Source: Talaromyces rugulosus
Lineage: Eukaryota; Ascomycota; Eurotiomycetes; Eurotiales; Trichocomaceae
Reading direction: 5' to 3'
Assembly: GCF_013368755.1 (NCBI RefSeq)
Contig: NC_049562.1
Span: 3,534,001-3,598,000, forward strand
Length of the DNA stretch: 64,000 nt
Part shown: in pieces, positions 32,830 to 43,911 of the stretch
How positions within the stretch are numbered: position 1 is the first letter of the stretch
Layout of the letters: each line of letters opens with the position of its first letter
Program-made: the position numbers and the translations under genes
The notes under the pieces: generated by a model
Database searches by the model: none
What the model was told of the DNA's origin: nothing
What the model saw: only the letters and a program-made list of their open reading frames with translations

Positions 32830-34534
32830 TCACAGCCAGACATCTCTCTGGAGTAAGAGATCCTTTTGGCCGTAGAACTCTCCCACGACGGTAATGACCA
32901 TGTCGAGAAGCGCACGGCTTTGGCTGTCTCTGTTTTGTGGTGTATTTTGAGGGGGGTCTTCTGGTTCTATATCCTGATTTCGACCGTCCTCTAGCACTTC
33001 GTCATCATCATCATCGTCGTCGTCGTCGTGGTCATCACCACCTAATGGGGATGAGGTGTTTCGTCTCCGTCTCTCCGCCAGATCGGCTTTCAGTTCCTGG
33101 TCTTCACGATCTGCGCTTTCCCGGAGCCGAGACTGAAGACGAAGCTTAGCTGCTTCAAGATCGTCTGCGGTCTCTGTTTCGCCTAAGGGAAGAAGAGGCT
33201 TGGTTGTTGGTATCGGTATGGACGTGTCTGCTATTTCATCTGTTGAATTACCGAGTGTAGCAGTCTCTGTAGTTTCAGCAAGCGGATTTGCTTCGTCACT
33301 CGGCTTGTTGTCTTCAGGTCCCAAGTCCATGCTCTCATCTTCTTCTAAATCTTTAATTGCCAGTTTTTTCAGTTTGACTAGAGCGCTGACGGCTTGTCTT
33401 CCAATGTATCGGAGCTCGCAGACTTCCTCACTGCTGAGTTCACCAACATCGCGACATCTACCTAGAAGCCCCCATGCCCATGCACCGATGCGGCGGATTT
33501 GGGTGGCATCTCCGCCATTTATACATTCAGAGATGATGTCGCCTATCAGTCGAAGCACGTTCAGGACGGATTGCATGTCCATACAAGCCAGCTGTACCAT
33601 CTGAGGATCCGAACGGAAAATAACTTGCCTCCATTCCACTCGAGCTGATTTGATATGGTAAAAAAAGGTAATAGGATGGGTTTGGTCAAGGTTTGAGATA
33701 GCAGCGGCAGGAGGCGAGTATCTCAACGTGCGTTGTAAATGAACGAACCGATGGCATAGCGTGGCATAATATGATGACTGCACGTTCGAGCTATTTTCTT
33801 CCGTAGAGGAATCCACGGTGCTAGATGCCATTCCAATGACAACACCATCAACGAGAATGAAGCCACTTCGGTTCTTGTCTTCCTTCGCGTCTTGTTGTCC
33901 CGGTATTGAGTTGTCTGCTGCTATTTCATGTTGATTCTGCTCCCCTTCCAACACGTCTCCATCTTGTATTTCCGTGGTAGCCTTTGCTGCGACAAAAAGC
34001 GAAGGTAACGAGTTTGCTTCGGACCTATATAATAGCCGCAAACCGGCCACACATTAGCACTGACCAGGCAACTGCATGTCTGAAAGAACAAACAAAAGAA
34101 AACAATCTCAGCTGAGTTTCATAAACATATGTATAGAAAACTTACCGAACCATGCGCAGATATTCCAGACCATCTTCAGCTGGGCCGTAGAAAAGCTGGT
34201 CGGAGCCGAGATCATCCAGACCCGGAAACGCGCTCCTCTGGCCGTAGACAGGATCGACGCGAGGCCGCGTGTTGCTATTGCTGCTGTTATTTTGGCGCTG
34301 ATTGCTATTCTGCTTGCGAGCTACATTCGTATGCCCAGTCGTCTCATCGTCGCCATGTCCAATAGACTCGTGTCTATCGCTCTCGTCGTGGTCAGGTTCA
34401 TGCGAAGCTCCGCCAGTAGGTGCTGGCCCTGTCTCAGCACTGTCTAAATCGGCGTATGAAAGCTGTTGGCGTGCGCGTTTAGCAGAAAGTAAATCGACTT
34501 CAGGCTCCGCATCTGTCTTGCGTTTTTCAGGCAT
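32830..34534 (-). CDS. Gemin2/Brr1-like (SIP1 family) snRNP assembly protein
   Basis: Exons 34534-34146 and 34024-32830 give 527 residues. Three blocks identify the family: YGQRSAFPGLDD, then GLEYLRMVRSEANSLPSLFV across the intron, and AWAWGLLGRCRDVGELSSEEV followed by ELRYIGRQAVSALVKLKKLA, the helical signature of Gemin2/SIP1/Brr1. Gemin2 binds the Sm ring during U snRNP assembly in the cytoplasm with SMN. Compared with the usual 280-residue Gemin2 or 340-residue Brr1, this protein has a longer hydrophilic insert before the core (about residues 140-200) and a long acidic C-terminus with a run of nine aspartates. No SMN partner is in the window. The start at 34534 is followed by a basic KRKTD stretch, possibly nuclear targeting. 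Confidence 0.82.
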
Positions 34535-34952
34535 TTCTGCCTCTTGCGCAAGGTAGGATCGTGTGTTGGAAGGGGGGAAAATATTGGTGGTGAATCATTT
34601 GCCTGGAGCGGAAGCCGCTTTACTGAAAAAGATTAGGCAGGCCTCTGATGTCACTAAACCAATGCATCCGCCATGAAATAAATTTCGACATCTTTCAAAT
34701 GTCTTGCACATTTTTAGAAATATTGTCTTCATTCTTGTTTGATTCTAAATAAAAAAAATTTAAAGCTCTTTTGAGAATATGATGCTTCTGATCTTCATTA
34801 AGCTACACCTAGTACGGAATAGCTAGTTACGACGAAGCTCTACTTAACTTTGCCTAGTGTGAAAGCTACATTCATTTGACAACAGTGTACAGATAGAATT
34901 CTTTTGAAGATAAGGACGGTATATCGAAACCAATAATATGCCGGGGTATTGT
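34535..34952. other. Intergenic: Gemin2 promoter and AspRS 3' region
   Basis: 418 bp, AT-rich, no gene seen. Both neighbours are on the minus strand. Confidence 0.5.
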
Positions 34953-36684
34953 TTATGGCTTCAAGCGTTGCGGATCACGGGGGAACAAAGTCGCCAACCG
35001 AATGTTCGGCAGACCCAGGAAGAACATCACAATACGATTCAGACCTAGACCACCGCCAGCGTGTGGAGGACATCCTTGTCGGAAAGCATTGAGGTAGTCT
35101 TGAAAGCCGTCTGCTGTGGGGTCAAGGCCTTTGGCAGACATGCTCTCTTCTAGCTCCTTGACTTCGTTGATACGCTGAGCTCCGGACATGATTTCCTCAC
35201 CGCGCATGAAGAAGTCGTACGAGTTTGAAAAGGTAGGATTCTCCGGGTCTGCCTTGGTGTAGAATGGTCGAACTGCCATGGGGAACTTGTCGAGGACGTA
35301 AAAGTCGGTGTCGTACTTATCGCGGATTATCTGTCCTAGCCGTTTCTCCATAGCAGTGGTAAAGTCGTTTTCGAATCGCTCTTGTTCAGAGGTGTCAACT
35401 CCAGCTTCCTTTAGCAATGCAACGCCGTCCATATAGTTCAACCGAAGTGCCTTTCCATCTTTAGGAAGTTTGAAGTCGCCCGCCTTCGGGTATGACTTTT
35501 GAATAACGGCAATTTCTTTCTGGTAACGTTCCTTCAGTTGTGTAAGAATGAAAACAAGCATGTCCTCTGCAAATCCAAGAACCTCGTGATAATGGTTCTC
35601 GAAAGTTTTCTCGAAATCAAGACCGGTAAACTGGGTAGCTAGTTAGAAATAGACCGGGGAGAGGAGAGAAATCACATACCTCGGTTAAATGGCGGTGGGT
35701 ATTACTCTCTTCCGCACGGAAAACAGGACCAACTTCGAAGACGCTTCCCATATCACCCGCAATACAAATCTGTTTGTGGAGTTGGGGGCTCTGGGCCAGG
35801 TATGCATTTCTCTTGAAATATTTGACCTCGAAAACTTCACTTCCTCCCTCTGTTGATGATCCATTCAGTTTCGATGTGAAGATCCACCGCGAACCACTCT
35901 TGAGCATGTACTCTGTAAACAACTGGGCGACTCCACTGGATATCCACGTAATGGCCTGATTAGTCTCGGTCTGGAGATCGATGGCACGGTTGTCCAAACG
36001 AGTCTTGAGTGTGACGATCGGGGCACCTTCAGCGTCAACTTCGGGTTCACCTTCGACAATATCGCCAAGGGGCGGAGGCCGTTCAGCATCCTTGACTTGC
36101 ATGGGGAGCGTTTCCACTGATTGGGAGATCAGGTAGATCTTCTTGATTTGCAGCTCGAGCTCAGATAGGTGTGCAGACGCGATGGGGACAGCTGGCTTTT
36201 TCGCAATGCCGGTGACCTGAACAATGGAGTTGACATTGAGAGTAGCAGTCCATTTGACCATTTGTCTCGAAACAGGACCCTCTGGTGGCGCTGCGATGAC
36301 GGTTTGAAGCTTCTTTCCTTGTTGCCGGAGCATGAGGAAACCGAGTTTGGCGCTCTGTGATCTGGTGTTCTCCACGCGAGCGACAACGGTGACTTCCTTC
36401 TCGTAATGTTCCTCTCCGAGTTGCAAGAACTGGACTGGAGACACGGAATCTTCGGTCTGCGGCAATTTGCCGTACAATCCAACCGCAGTGTCGACAGCTT
36501 GGATAGCCTTTTGCGCCTGCTCCTGGGCAGCCCGTGCAGCAGCTTTCTCTGCCTTGGCCTTCTCCTTGGCCGCTTTCTTCAGCGCACCTTTGCTGGGGGG
36601 AGCTGCACCATCCCCAGTGGAAGCGGCGGCAGCCTCGGGGCCCTCCTCAGGCTTTGGACGGTGGGGGAGGGTTGAGTCGGCCAT
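34953..36684 (-). CDS. DPS1: Cytosolic aspartyl-tRNA synthetase
   Basis: Exons 36684-35680 and 35630-34953 give 560 residues, near the yeast 557. The N-terminus has an Ala/Lys-rich extension (ALKKAAKEKAKAEKAAARAA), a tRNA-binding helix in eukaryotic AspRS. An OB-fold anticodon-binding domain follows (VVARVENTRSQSAKLGFLM). The class II core shows the QSPQLHKQ segment, motif 2 FRAEESNTHRHLTE split from FTGLDFEKTF by the intron, and motif 3 GGGLGLNRIVMFFLGL with the terminal LFPRDPQRLKP that reads like the yeast C-terminus. Attaches aspartate to tRNA-Asp in the cytosol. A TGAGTCA site upstream points to amino-acid starvation control. Confidence 0.96.
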
Positions 36685-37089
36685 GTTCTCGATCGCGATG
36701 AGGAGAAAATAGATGAAAAGTTGAAGTCAGAGGGAAGAAATCCCAAAGCTTGAATAAACAGCTAGTGTTGAATTGAGACGAATTGACTCCGGCTCCAGGT
36801 CGCAGAATGAGTCACGGAGCCCAAACAAAACTTCTTTCTCTATAGAAGGAAAGCCCCGCGGCCCGCAGCCCCTCGATGGACCCAGCCCTGAGCCCTAAGT
36901 AGCAACCCCTTCTCGGACGTCACGTGGGCCTATCTCCATAAAGTGAAATATTTACTACCAAGCAATTTGGAAACAGATAATTAAAATAATCAATGGCGAA
37001 CATGCAAGGCAGAGTCTATATGCAATATGTATATGTATATATGAAGTACACGACACAAACTATCCGAGACAACCGATAGCGTCACTCTT
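36685..37089. promoter_or_regulatory. AspRS promoter region
   Basis: 405 bp with a TGAGTCA element (listed separately), a CACGTG E-box at 36921-36926 within ACGTCACGTGGG, and a CT-rich patch. It also holds the 3' UTR of the CECR5-type gene. Confidence 0.5.
36808..36814. promoter_or_regulatory. TGAGTCA (CpcA/Gcn4-type) site upstream of AspRS
   Basis: A perfect TGAGTCA lies 124 bp upstream of the DPS1 ATG, and a half site TTGACTC lies at about 36783. CpcA, the Gcn4 homologue of filamentous fungi, binds TGA(C/G)TCA and induces aminoacyl-tRNA synthetases in amino-acid shortage. Occupancy is inferred. Confidence 0.5.
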
Positions 37090-38420
37090 TTATACGGATG
37101 TCTTCAGGGCCCAGTTCACTGCGTGTTGAACATCATCGACAATCGTCTTGGGAGTGTACGAAGGCTGCCCGCCATTGTAGACACCGGTTCGTACTAGAAT
37201 AGAGTGCCATTCGCTTCCATATTCACTCTTGTACGAGTTCGCTCCGCGTATGTCAGATTCAGGATTATCGCCGACCATAAAGACTTTCTTGACTGGCGGC
37301 AGGTTTTTAGAACGGAAAGCTCTAGCCCGATTTCGTAGTAGCTGATTTTCTGCGAATCTATAAGTCAGTCCATATGGTTTTCCGACCACTGTTTTGATAA
37401 GCTCAACGCCCTGTGCTGGGCCTCCGGTTACGGCTGCCCATGTGCCTTCCAGAGCTTCTCGAAATCCACCTTGGCCAAGTCGTGGAAGATGGTAGGCTGC
37501 AGCCCACCAGAGATCCGGGTTTGAGAAATACAAAGGTGGTTGATCATCTTGCTGGTAGCCACGGTTGGGCAGATCTGATTTGCCGTTCTTCTCAGACAAT
37601 GTTCCAAAGATGCCTTGTGATGATAGGAGCAGGTCGACTATGACTTGGGCATCGAGCCCCCAGTCCCGAGGGTCATTGAACACAAACATGGCGTCAATTT
37701 TCAGGCTTTTGGATGGGTCGTTTGGATCGATGGGTTTCGGAAGAGGCTGCGCGAATGTTTTATAATAATCCTTGAATGGTTTGGAAAATGGCCATATGTC
37801 AGGGTATGCATTGAATATGTCACCAGGAGTCACGACAGACTTGAATCCGTATCTTCACACAGGTCAGAATTATTCTACACCTCCAGCGTAGATAGAAGCT
37901 CTGGACGAACCTTTGTGCCACCTGACGGCAGCCATCACCGTCGCCTCCCGCAACAAGGATGCACTTGTTTTCCAATGCTTCCTGCTCAAACGCCCCATGA
38001 ACCAGCTCTGCAAACGGAGAATGACTTTGAACAATCACGCTGGGGTCCAATGGAATCTGGAGTTTCTCGCTGATTTCAGCTACCCTCTCGCTCTCGTGTT
38101 TCCCTCCGCCATTTGTGAGCAGTATAAAGGGGATCCCGCGTTCTTGCAAGGTACGGAGGGCGTCTGCAGCGCCGGGAATCGGTTTGGAAGAACGAAGGAG
38201 GACACCGTCAATGCTGAAAAAGGGAACAGGTAAGAAACAAGTCGGATGCGAAGTGTTGCGGGACCTACTCGAAAGCGAACGCGATATCCGGTGTTGTCGG
38301 CGCCGTCTGGAAGCCTCGCGGATAATTGAACGACTTCCCGGGCACCGATGTCGTTCGGAAATTGGGACGAGGTCCAACGCACCACGAGCATGCGGTGCGT
38401 GAGAGTCTGCACGGCTGCAT
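37090..38420 (-). CDS. CECR5-type HAD-superfamily hydrolase
   Basis: Exons 38420-38269, 38213-37911 and 37852-37090 give 405 residues. The first exon encodes a basic, Ser/Thr-rich start (MQPCRLSRTACSWC) that suits a mitochondrial presequence. HAD motif I is split by intron 1 and reads FAFDIDGVLLRS, with the nucleophile Asp51 and Asp53. Motif II is the FILLTNGGG block, and the C-terminal motif is VFMVGDNPESDIRGANS, which supplies the Mg-binding acids. The overall order matches the eukaryotic CECR5/TIGR01456 group, yeast relative YKR070W, which is mitochondrial. The phosphatase substrate is unknown. Upstream of AspRS on the same strand. Confidence 0.9.
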
Positions 38421-39291
38421 TTTTTTCTCAGATTGCTCGCTGTGAGGTGTTGGTTGTCAGGGTGAAGTAACTACGTAGCTTGTGCTTCGTTATCTGGGAC
38501 CTGCCGGGAAGCTTATCAATTATTTCCCCCGCTAAACCCAAGGCGGTATTCTGTGTACTGTTCCTGAACAACTTTCAATTTATTCAAATCCGTTCGTCGT
38601 CTTGCTCAGTGAAGTATTTGTAAAGATGATTCAGGGTATTGGATTGATTGTTTTCCCATCTAGCGATGATCCGGTTTACGTTCTCCATGAGAGACGTTAC
38701 ATATTAGTCCTCGTCTATAAGATCGAGAAGGGAAGAGCGATTGAGCAATACTATTAATTTCCCCACATATTGCCAGCAGAGTTGGGTATATGGTCTAAGG
38801 TCTGATATTGATGGTCCTGTTAGGTGATCACTTTCCAGGCAACGATACAAAATCCTTTCTACCTTCTAAATATGTCTAGATATATGATCCTGCAACTCAG
38901 GCTTGTATTCAAAAAATCCAACCGTATTTTGCACTAAGCTCAATTGGTTCATAAGTAATCAGTAGCGTGCTAGTTAACTAAAAGTCCAACAGTAATAATG
39001 GCGATGCTATTTATATAGGGATAAGCATATGCACTCTTGATTGGCCATTTCTTTTAAATGCCGAATGGACCTCCAAAATAGGAAAGGCTGGTTATACATG
39101 TAACTTAAATTTGCCATGCTATATATTTTCTTTCTTCTTGGGCAGTGATAAATTATTTTTTATTTTTTATTTTTTTGAATGATGCAAGTCATAAGGAAAG
39201 TACAAGGAGATCTACATCCCTTTAAATTCTACAGCAGGAACATTTCTGGGATTCTCTAGCAAAAATAGAGCAGATCATCGATCAGCCCACA
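38421..39291. other. AT-rich intergenic, P450 promoter side
   Basis: 871 bp between divergent genes. The sequence becomes markedly AT-rich from about 38700. A TTTATATAGGG element at about 39009 is a TATA candidate for the P450. No gene seen. Confidence 0.5.
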
Positions 39292-41050
39292 ATGTTGGTA
39301 TCTACGGATGCGGCAGACCTCACGCGGACTGCCCTTAAAGGAGTTTTCATTATCATCGTGATCAGCATAGTGAGGTTCTGCATTCGCCTCTACCAAGTCA
39401 GAAAATTAATTCGAGATATTCCTAAGAAATATGGCATCGTAAGTGCTATCTGTGAATCTCTTATCATTAGTTCTATACTAACAAGCCCCTCAGCCCATCC
39501 TTCCTCATTCATTACTTTTTGGACATCTTCCAATTGTTATCAAACTCATGAGCTTGTACCCAAGCGACATATACGGTCATTATCTTCCTATGCTCCTGAG
39601 GAAAGAGTACCCCGATATTTGTGACTCGCGAGGGTTAGTGTACATTGATACCTGGCCCATCGGAAATCCACTACTCGCAGTTTTCCACCCAGGGATCATG
39701 AGCCAATTCACACAGGAGCAATCACAGCCAAAGCACGAGTTTCTACGTCAACAATTCCAGCCCTTTACACAAGGTCAGGACTTGCTCGTTGCTGAAGGAG
39801 AGCAGTGGAGGAAGTGGAGGCGTATTTTCAACCCCGGCTTCTCAGCCCAAAATATAGTTTCGTGTGTGCCGGCGATATTAGAGGAGATTAACGTTTTTCG
39901 AGATTGGCTGAAAGACGCTGCAAGGACGGGAGAGACGGTGACCTTAGAACAACAGGCTGAGAAGTTGACGGTTGATGTAATCAGTCGTATTGTCCTGTGA
40001 GTGAATACAGTAATTATTGGTGTTTTCGGCAACTTGTCCTTTTTCATAGCTGACCACCTGACTAGAGGCTCACGACTTCATTCGCAAACTAAAATGAACT
40101 CATTCTATAGCGCCATGAGGAACCAAGCCAGCTGGCTTGGCTACGATAATCAACCACTAGCATTTTTGACAACGATGTTAAATCCAGTTCGACCAATTGC
40201 ACTGTGGAAAAACAATCTGACCATGAAATCTTTCTTGCTACCACATATTGAGAAAATCTTGAGGCAAGAAGGAAAAGAAAACGATTATAAAACCATTCTT
40301 AGTATTGCTATCCAATCATCCACTAACCAGGATGAACCTGCTTTGCGAAATAACAATTTTATCAATGCCATTGTGGCACATCTAAAGATCTTCATGTTTG
40401 CCGGGCATGAAACAACGGCTGGGATTCTCTGCTATCTCTATCACATACTTTGCAGCAATCCAACCATCCTGGATACCATGCGTCGCGAGCATGATTCAGT
40501 CTTCGGCTTAGACCTGGCAATGACTCCAGCCAAGATCAAACTCAACCCGATTCTCCTGAACCAACTTCCCTACACTTCTGCGGTAATTAAAGAGACGCTG
40601 CGGTTATTTACACCAGCAGGGACCGTGCGGGCTGGCAGTCCAAATTTCTTTTTAAGACACCCCGAAACAGGCGAACGATACCCGACGAATGGGATGATGA
40701 TATTTGGCTGCTCTGCAGCCGTGCACCGTCACGAAGCATATTGGCCTGATCCTGAGAAATGTATTCCTGAGCGCTGGCTTGTCCCAGAAGGCGACCCCCA
40801 TCACCCCCAAAAGAACGCTTACCGGCCATTTGAATCAGGACCTCGCAACTGCATTGGCCAGGAGATTTCTCAGTTGGAACTGCGGGCAATTATGGCTATG
40901 ACAGTCCGAGAATTTGATATTGAAAGCCAATTTCCGGCTGATGGACCCCGTCTTTTTGGTGAGGTGGCATATCAAACATATAAAGTTGGGAAAATTGTAG
41001 CGCAACCTCGGAATGATATGCCTGTGAGAGTAATGCTTCGTACCAGTTGA
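39292..41050 (+). CDS. Cytochrome P450 monooxygenase
   Basis: Exons 39292-39438, 39494-39996 and 40066-41050 give 544 residues. An N-terminal anchor (GVFIIIVISIVRFCIRLY) places it on the ER. The oxygen-binding helix reads FAGHETTAG (from residue 328). ExxR is Glu393-Arg396 in KETLRLFTP. The heme loop is FESGPRNCIG with Cys479 as thiolate ligand. All core motifs are present, so it should be active. Substrate unknown; the family carries both housekeeping and secondary-metabolite enzymes and no synthase gene is nearby. It converges with a regulator-like gene and lies in AT-rich DNA. Confidence 0.93.
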
Positions 41051-41299
41051 TTTAATGGTATACCAATATTATCAAATTGATAAATATATGTCCACATCTA
41101 GGTATATATCCCAGGTATAGTTAACTCTAATAATGCCGTAACTAATTCCATCAATCAGCCCCTCATCGATTGGTGTTTGTCTGACATGTGATAAACTCAC
41201 TGGTTTTGTTGATTGGTCGAAATTCAAAATGGCCTCCTTATTCCACACCACCCTCAGTATAGGCTCAAACCAGGGAGAGACGATACCTGGTTATAATGC

Positions 41300-42889
41300 T
41301 CACATAACGCGTAATCGTTTGTACATCAATCCAAGTATATTCTTCGCAGTTGTTTTCTGCCAACACAATGAGATACTGGACTGGGCAATCAACGCTAACG
41401 GATTCAATGTTCGCAATGCATCTGGCAACCCTGCAGAATGAGTGCCACCCTTTGTCCGTTTTAGTTCATCAGAGAGAACAATCGACTCCATATCCCACAT
41501 GGAAATAGTGAAGAACAAAATTTGAGATGCCATATCTTGAAATTCTTTAACGTAGTGATCCTGACTCTGAGAAAAGTCTTCTTGCTGTTGAGATGTACAG
41601 ACTGGAATTTCAGACACATGACGTAAAAATTGGATACCATAACTTAAGAGCCGCATTTTGAATTCGCTTTGGTAGAGATCAAGAGCAATATTGTCCTCTG
41701 CGAGCTTACTGGTATTTCGATGTAGGCCTGACGCCAGTTCCAGCACCTTTTTTGTATCTAGGTGACCATGAGATGATAATTGAATCGTGGCATAAATGTC
41801 GTCTATGATGGATTCAGAACTAGATAATAGTTTGTCGAGATCACCTAGTTTAATAAGTCCTTGGATAGAACTGCAGATACGAACACAGTGGTATGCGAAC
41901 ATTGCAACGCGAACTGCCCCATATGAAGGTGGTCCACAGTGACAGTAGAGTTCATTAATCCATTTCAAGATTTCTGAAGAAGGGTTCCCACTGGTTACCA
42001 ATGCTCGGTGTAACTAGCACGAATGTGAGTTACAAAAAGAACAGAGGAAAATAGTGCTAATTTCAACCAACCATACCACAGTAAATATGATGTTCCAGAA
42101 AATATCTCGCCCTTCTGATCGCATAAATTGGGATACACCTCGAAGACGAACTAATTGCATCATGCCCTCAAAGTGGAAATCCGACTCACATGTAACAATG
42201 AGAGAATCAATGCCATCTTGCGTGCTCCAAAGGACCTTGAGAGTAAATATATGAGTTATATTGATATTTGACGAGCCCTGGATGTAAAATCTTACCGTAT
42301 ATAGTCTCAATAGCCAAATACTTAATAAAGTGCCGTCAGCCTTGCATTCTTCAAAATCTTGAAGAGCTAAATTGATTGCAGCGACAGTGTTTGCATAGGA
42401 TTGAGCCTGTCCCATAATATCATGAGAGCGAGTGGCACTTAACAGATAAGAGGACCCCAAAGTCTTACAGGCATAATATAGTGGTGATCCTTGTTTGGCA
42501 TTAGAAATTATGTGCGAAAAATTGATAAAAGAGTTGGCGGCATTGCCAATAGCAACGTCGGATGAGAATTGATGAATCAGGAATGGGATAGAGTGCTCAC
42601 TCCGGGAGTCTGCCAGGGGGTATTGCAGCGGGGAACAATAATATGTAGATAAAATTGCAAATGTTTCGTCAGCTTCATAGGGAATACCTGTACCGTGGAG
42701 AGCAAGATGCTCTACATCAGTACTCGCGAAGATCTTAACTGGAGTGTATGGACGGTGTTCGTGGCTTGCGGGAATAATGCTTCTCGATGTATTAGTAGTT
42801 TTGCCACGACCTTTGGCAATTTTAGACTGAAAAGAGGTTGCGGTTTCTACGCGAAAGCGCATATCTAGTTCATCTCTGTAACCAGGCAT
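41300..42889 (-). CDS. Fungal-specific regulator domain protein lacking an intact zinc cluster
   Basis: Exons 42889-42296, 42235-42077 and 42013-41300 give 488 residues if it starts at MPGYRDELDMRFR. The PGYRDELDMRFRVET block is the sequence that normally follows the sixth cysteine of a Zn2Cys6 domain in the Fungal_trans_2 (PF11951-like) group, and the body (ILSTYYCSPLQYP, GSPLYYACKTLGSSYL, QLVRLRGVSQFM, FWNIIFTVVW) fits that group. The zinc cluster itself is not in this model; only its first half is found upstream (42982-43041) and no phase-correct splice joins them. The product may be a non-DNA-binding protein or the gene may be decaying. Convergent with the P450, so local control of that enzyme is conceivable. 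Confidence 0.65.
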
Positions 42890-42981
42890 GGATGTCCTTT
42901 TCGTAGACACGGAATGTTAAATGGAAGATTATTAGTAACAAGCTATATCGTGTTAAAAGTCAAGTGCAATGAACTGCAAAC

Positions 42982-43041
42982 CTTTATGCGCCGCTCTCGA
43001 CATGAATAACAGTCCCGGCTTGGTCGGCCAGTATTAGGCAT
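42982..43041 (-). pseudogene. Remnant first half of a Zn2Cys6 DNA-binding domain
   Basis: Reads MPNTGRPSRDCYSCRERRIK, with Cys11 and Cys14 and the basic CRERRIK block, then a GTTTGC donor-like site. The next four cysteines expected before PGYRDE are absent from the roughly 90 nt that follow. It lies just upstream of the 41300-42889 gene, on the same strand, and is most simply the damaged 5' end of that gene. Confidence 0.6.
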
Positions 43042-43911
43042 ATTATAATTTTGTCAATATGTGATCAATGCTCAGAGGGGTTCACGAGATAACTACATGG
43101 TAGGTAGGCCACTGCCGTTGGCGTTGACAGGTGGTGTTGTGGTTGTCAGCATGCTCAGATATCACGTGATACTACATATGTGTATTGTGTCAGACTTTTT
43201 AACCACCATGCCAAAAAGGGAACCCTTATGGGAATTGATGTTAATTGGTAGTCTTATTCCGGTTTGACAATATGTAAAGCTTAAGCTTCGTTCGAATGTC
43301 GCGTACGCATCAATTGATGTTACGGACCTGGATCCGGCGTACTTGTGATTGGCTTGAAGACGTCGGTGTGGGTTATACTCTTGGTTGTTTATAATAATTA
43401 TTAAAAGAGATCCTTTTATAATATATATATCTTGAGATGGATATCTTGTTAACCTTAATAATAATGAATATAATTGTAAATTAAAAATTACAGAATAGAG
43501 CTAAAAAAAAAATAACAATATTGTCAAAACGTATCAGCCGTTATTTACCAGAATAGGTGTTTGTTGGAGGTATTCTGCTCGAGTAAATGTAGATGTAAAG
43601 CGGCGGGTGCCTGGAAAGACTATATATTGGAACTTAAAAGTTACTAGGCTCCGACTAGGAGGCTACTCGGTATGGAGGCAATATAAAGCAAACAGTACAA
43701 GGAATATGGGTTATATAGTTACCTCCGTATTGCATGTCGATATAATAGTGGATCCACTAGCATCGCACTTATCGGCGAGGCGGGCCCAGAACGCAGTATT
43801 CTACCTGACATCATCCTCTACCAGCCCGAGTTTCGTCAGAGAAATGCTTTCGCCGCCAACGCGACCCTTGCCAACAGTAGTCCTTTGCGAGTTTTCTATA
43901 ATGGAGCGTTC
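43042..43911. other. AT-rich intergenic upstream of the F-box-like gene
   Basis: 870 bp. Around 43380-43530 the sequence is very AT-rich (ATAATATATATAT). From about 43700 a frame in phase with the F-box-like gene is open upstream of its ATG without offering a start, so an upstream exon may exist. Confidence 0.45.

Noticed and set aside
39292..42889. A secondary-metabolite gene cluster around the P450
   Set aside because: No polyketide synthase, peptide synthetase, terpene synthase or tailoring genes are near; a P450 and a damaged regulator are not enough.
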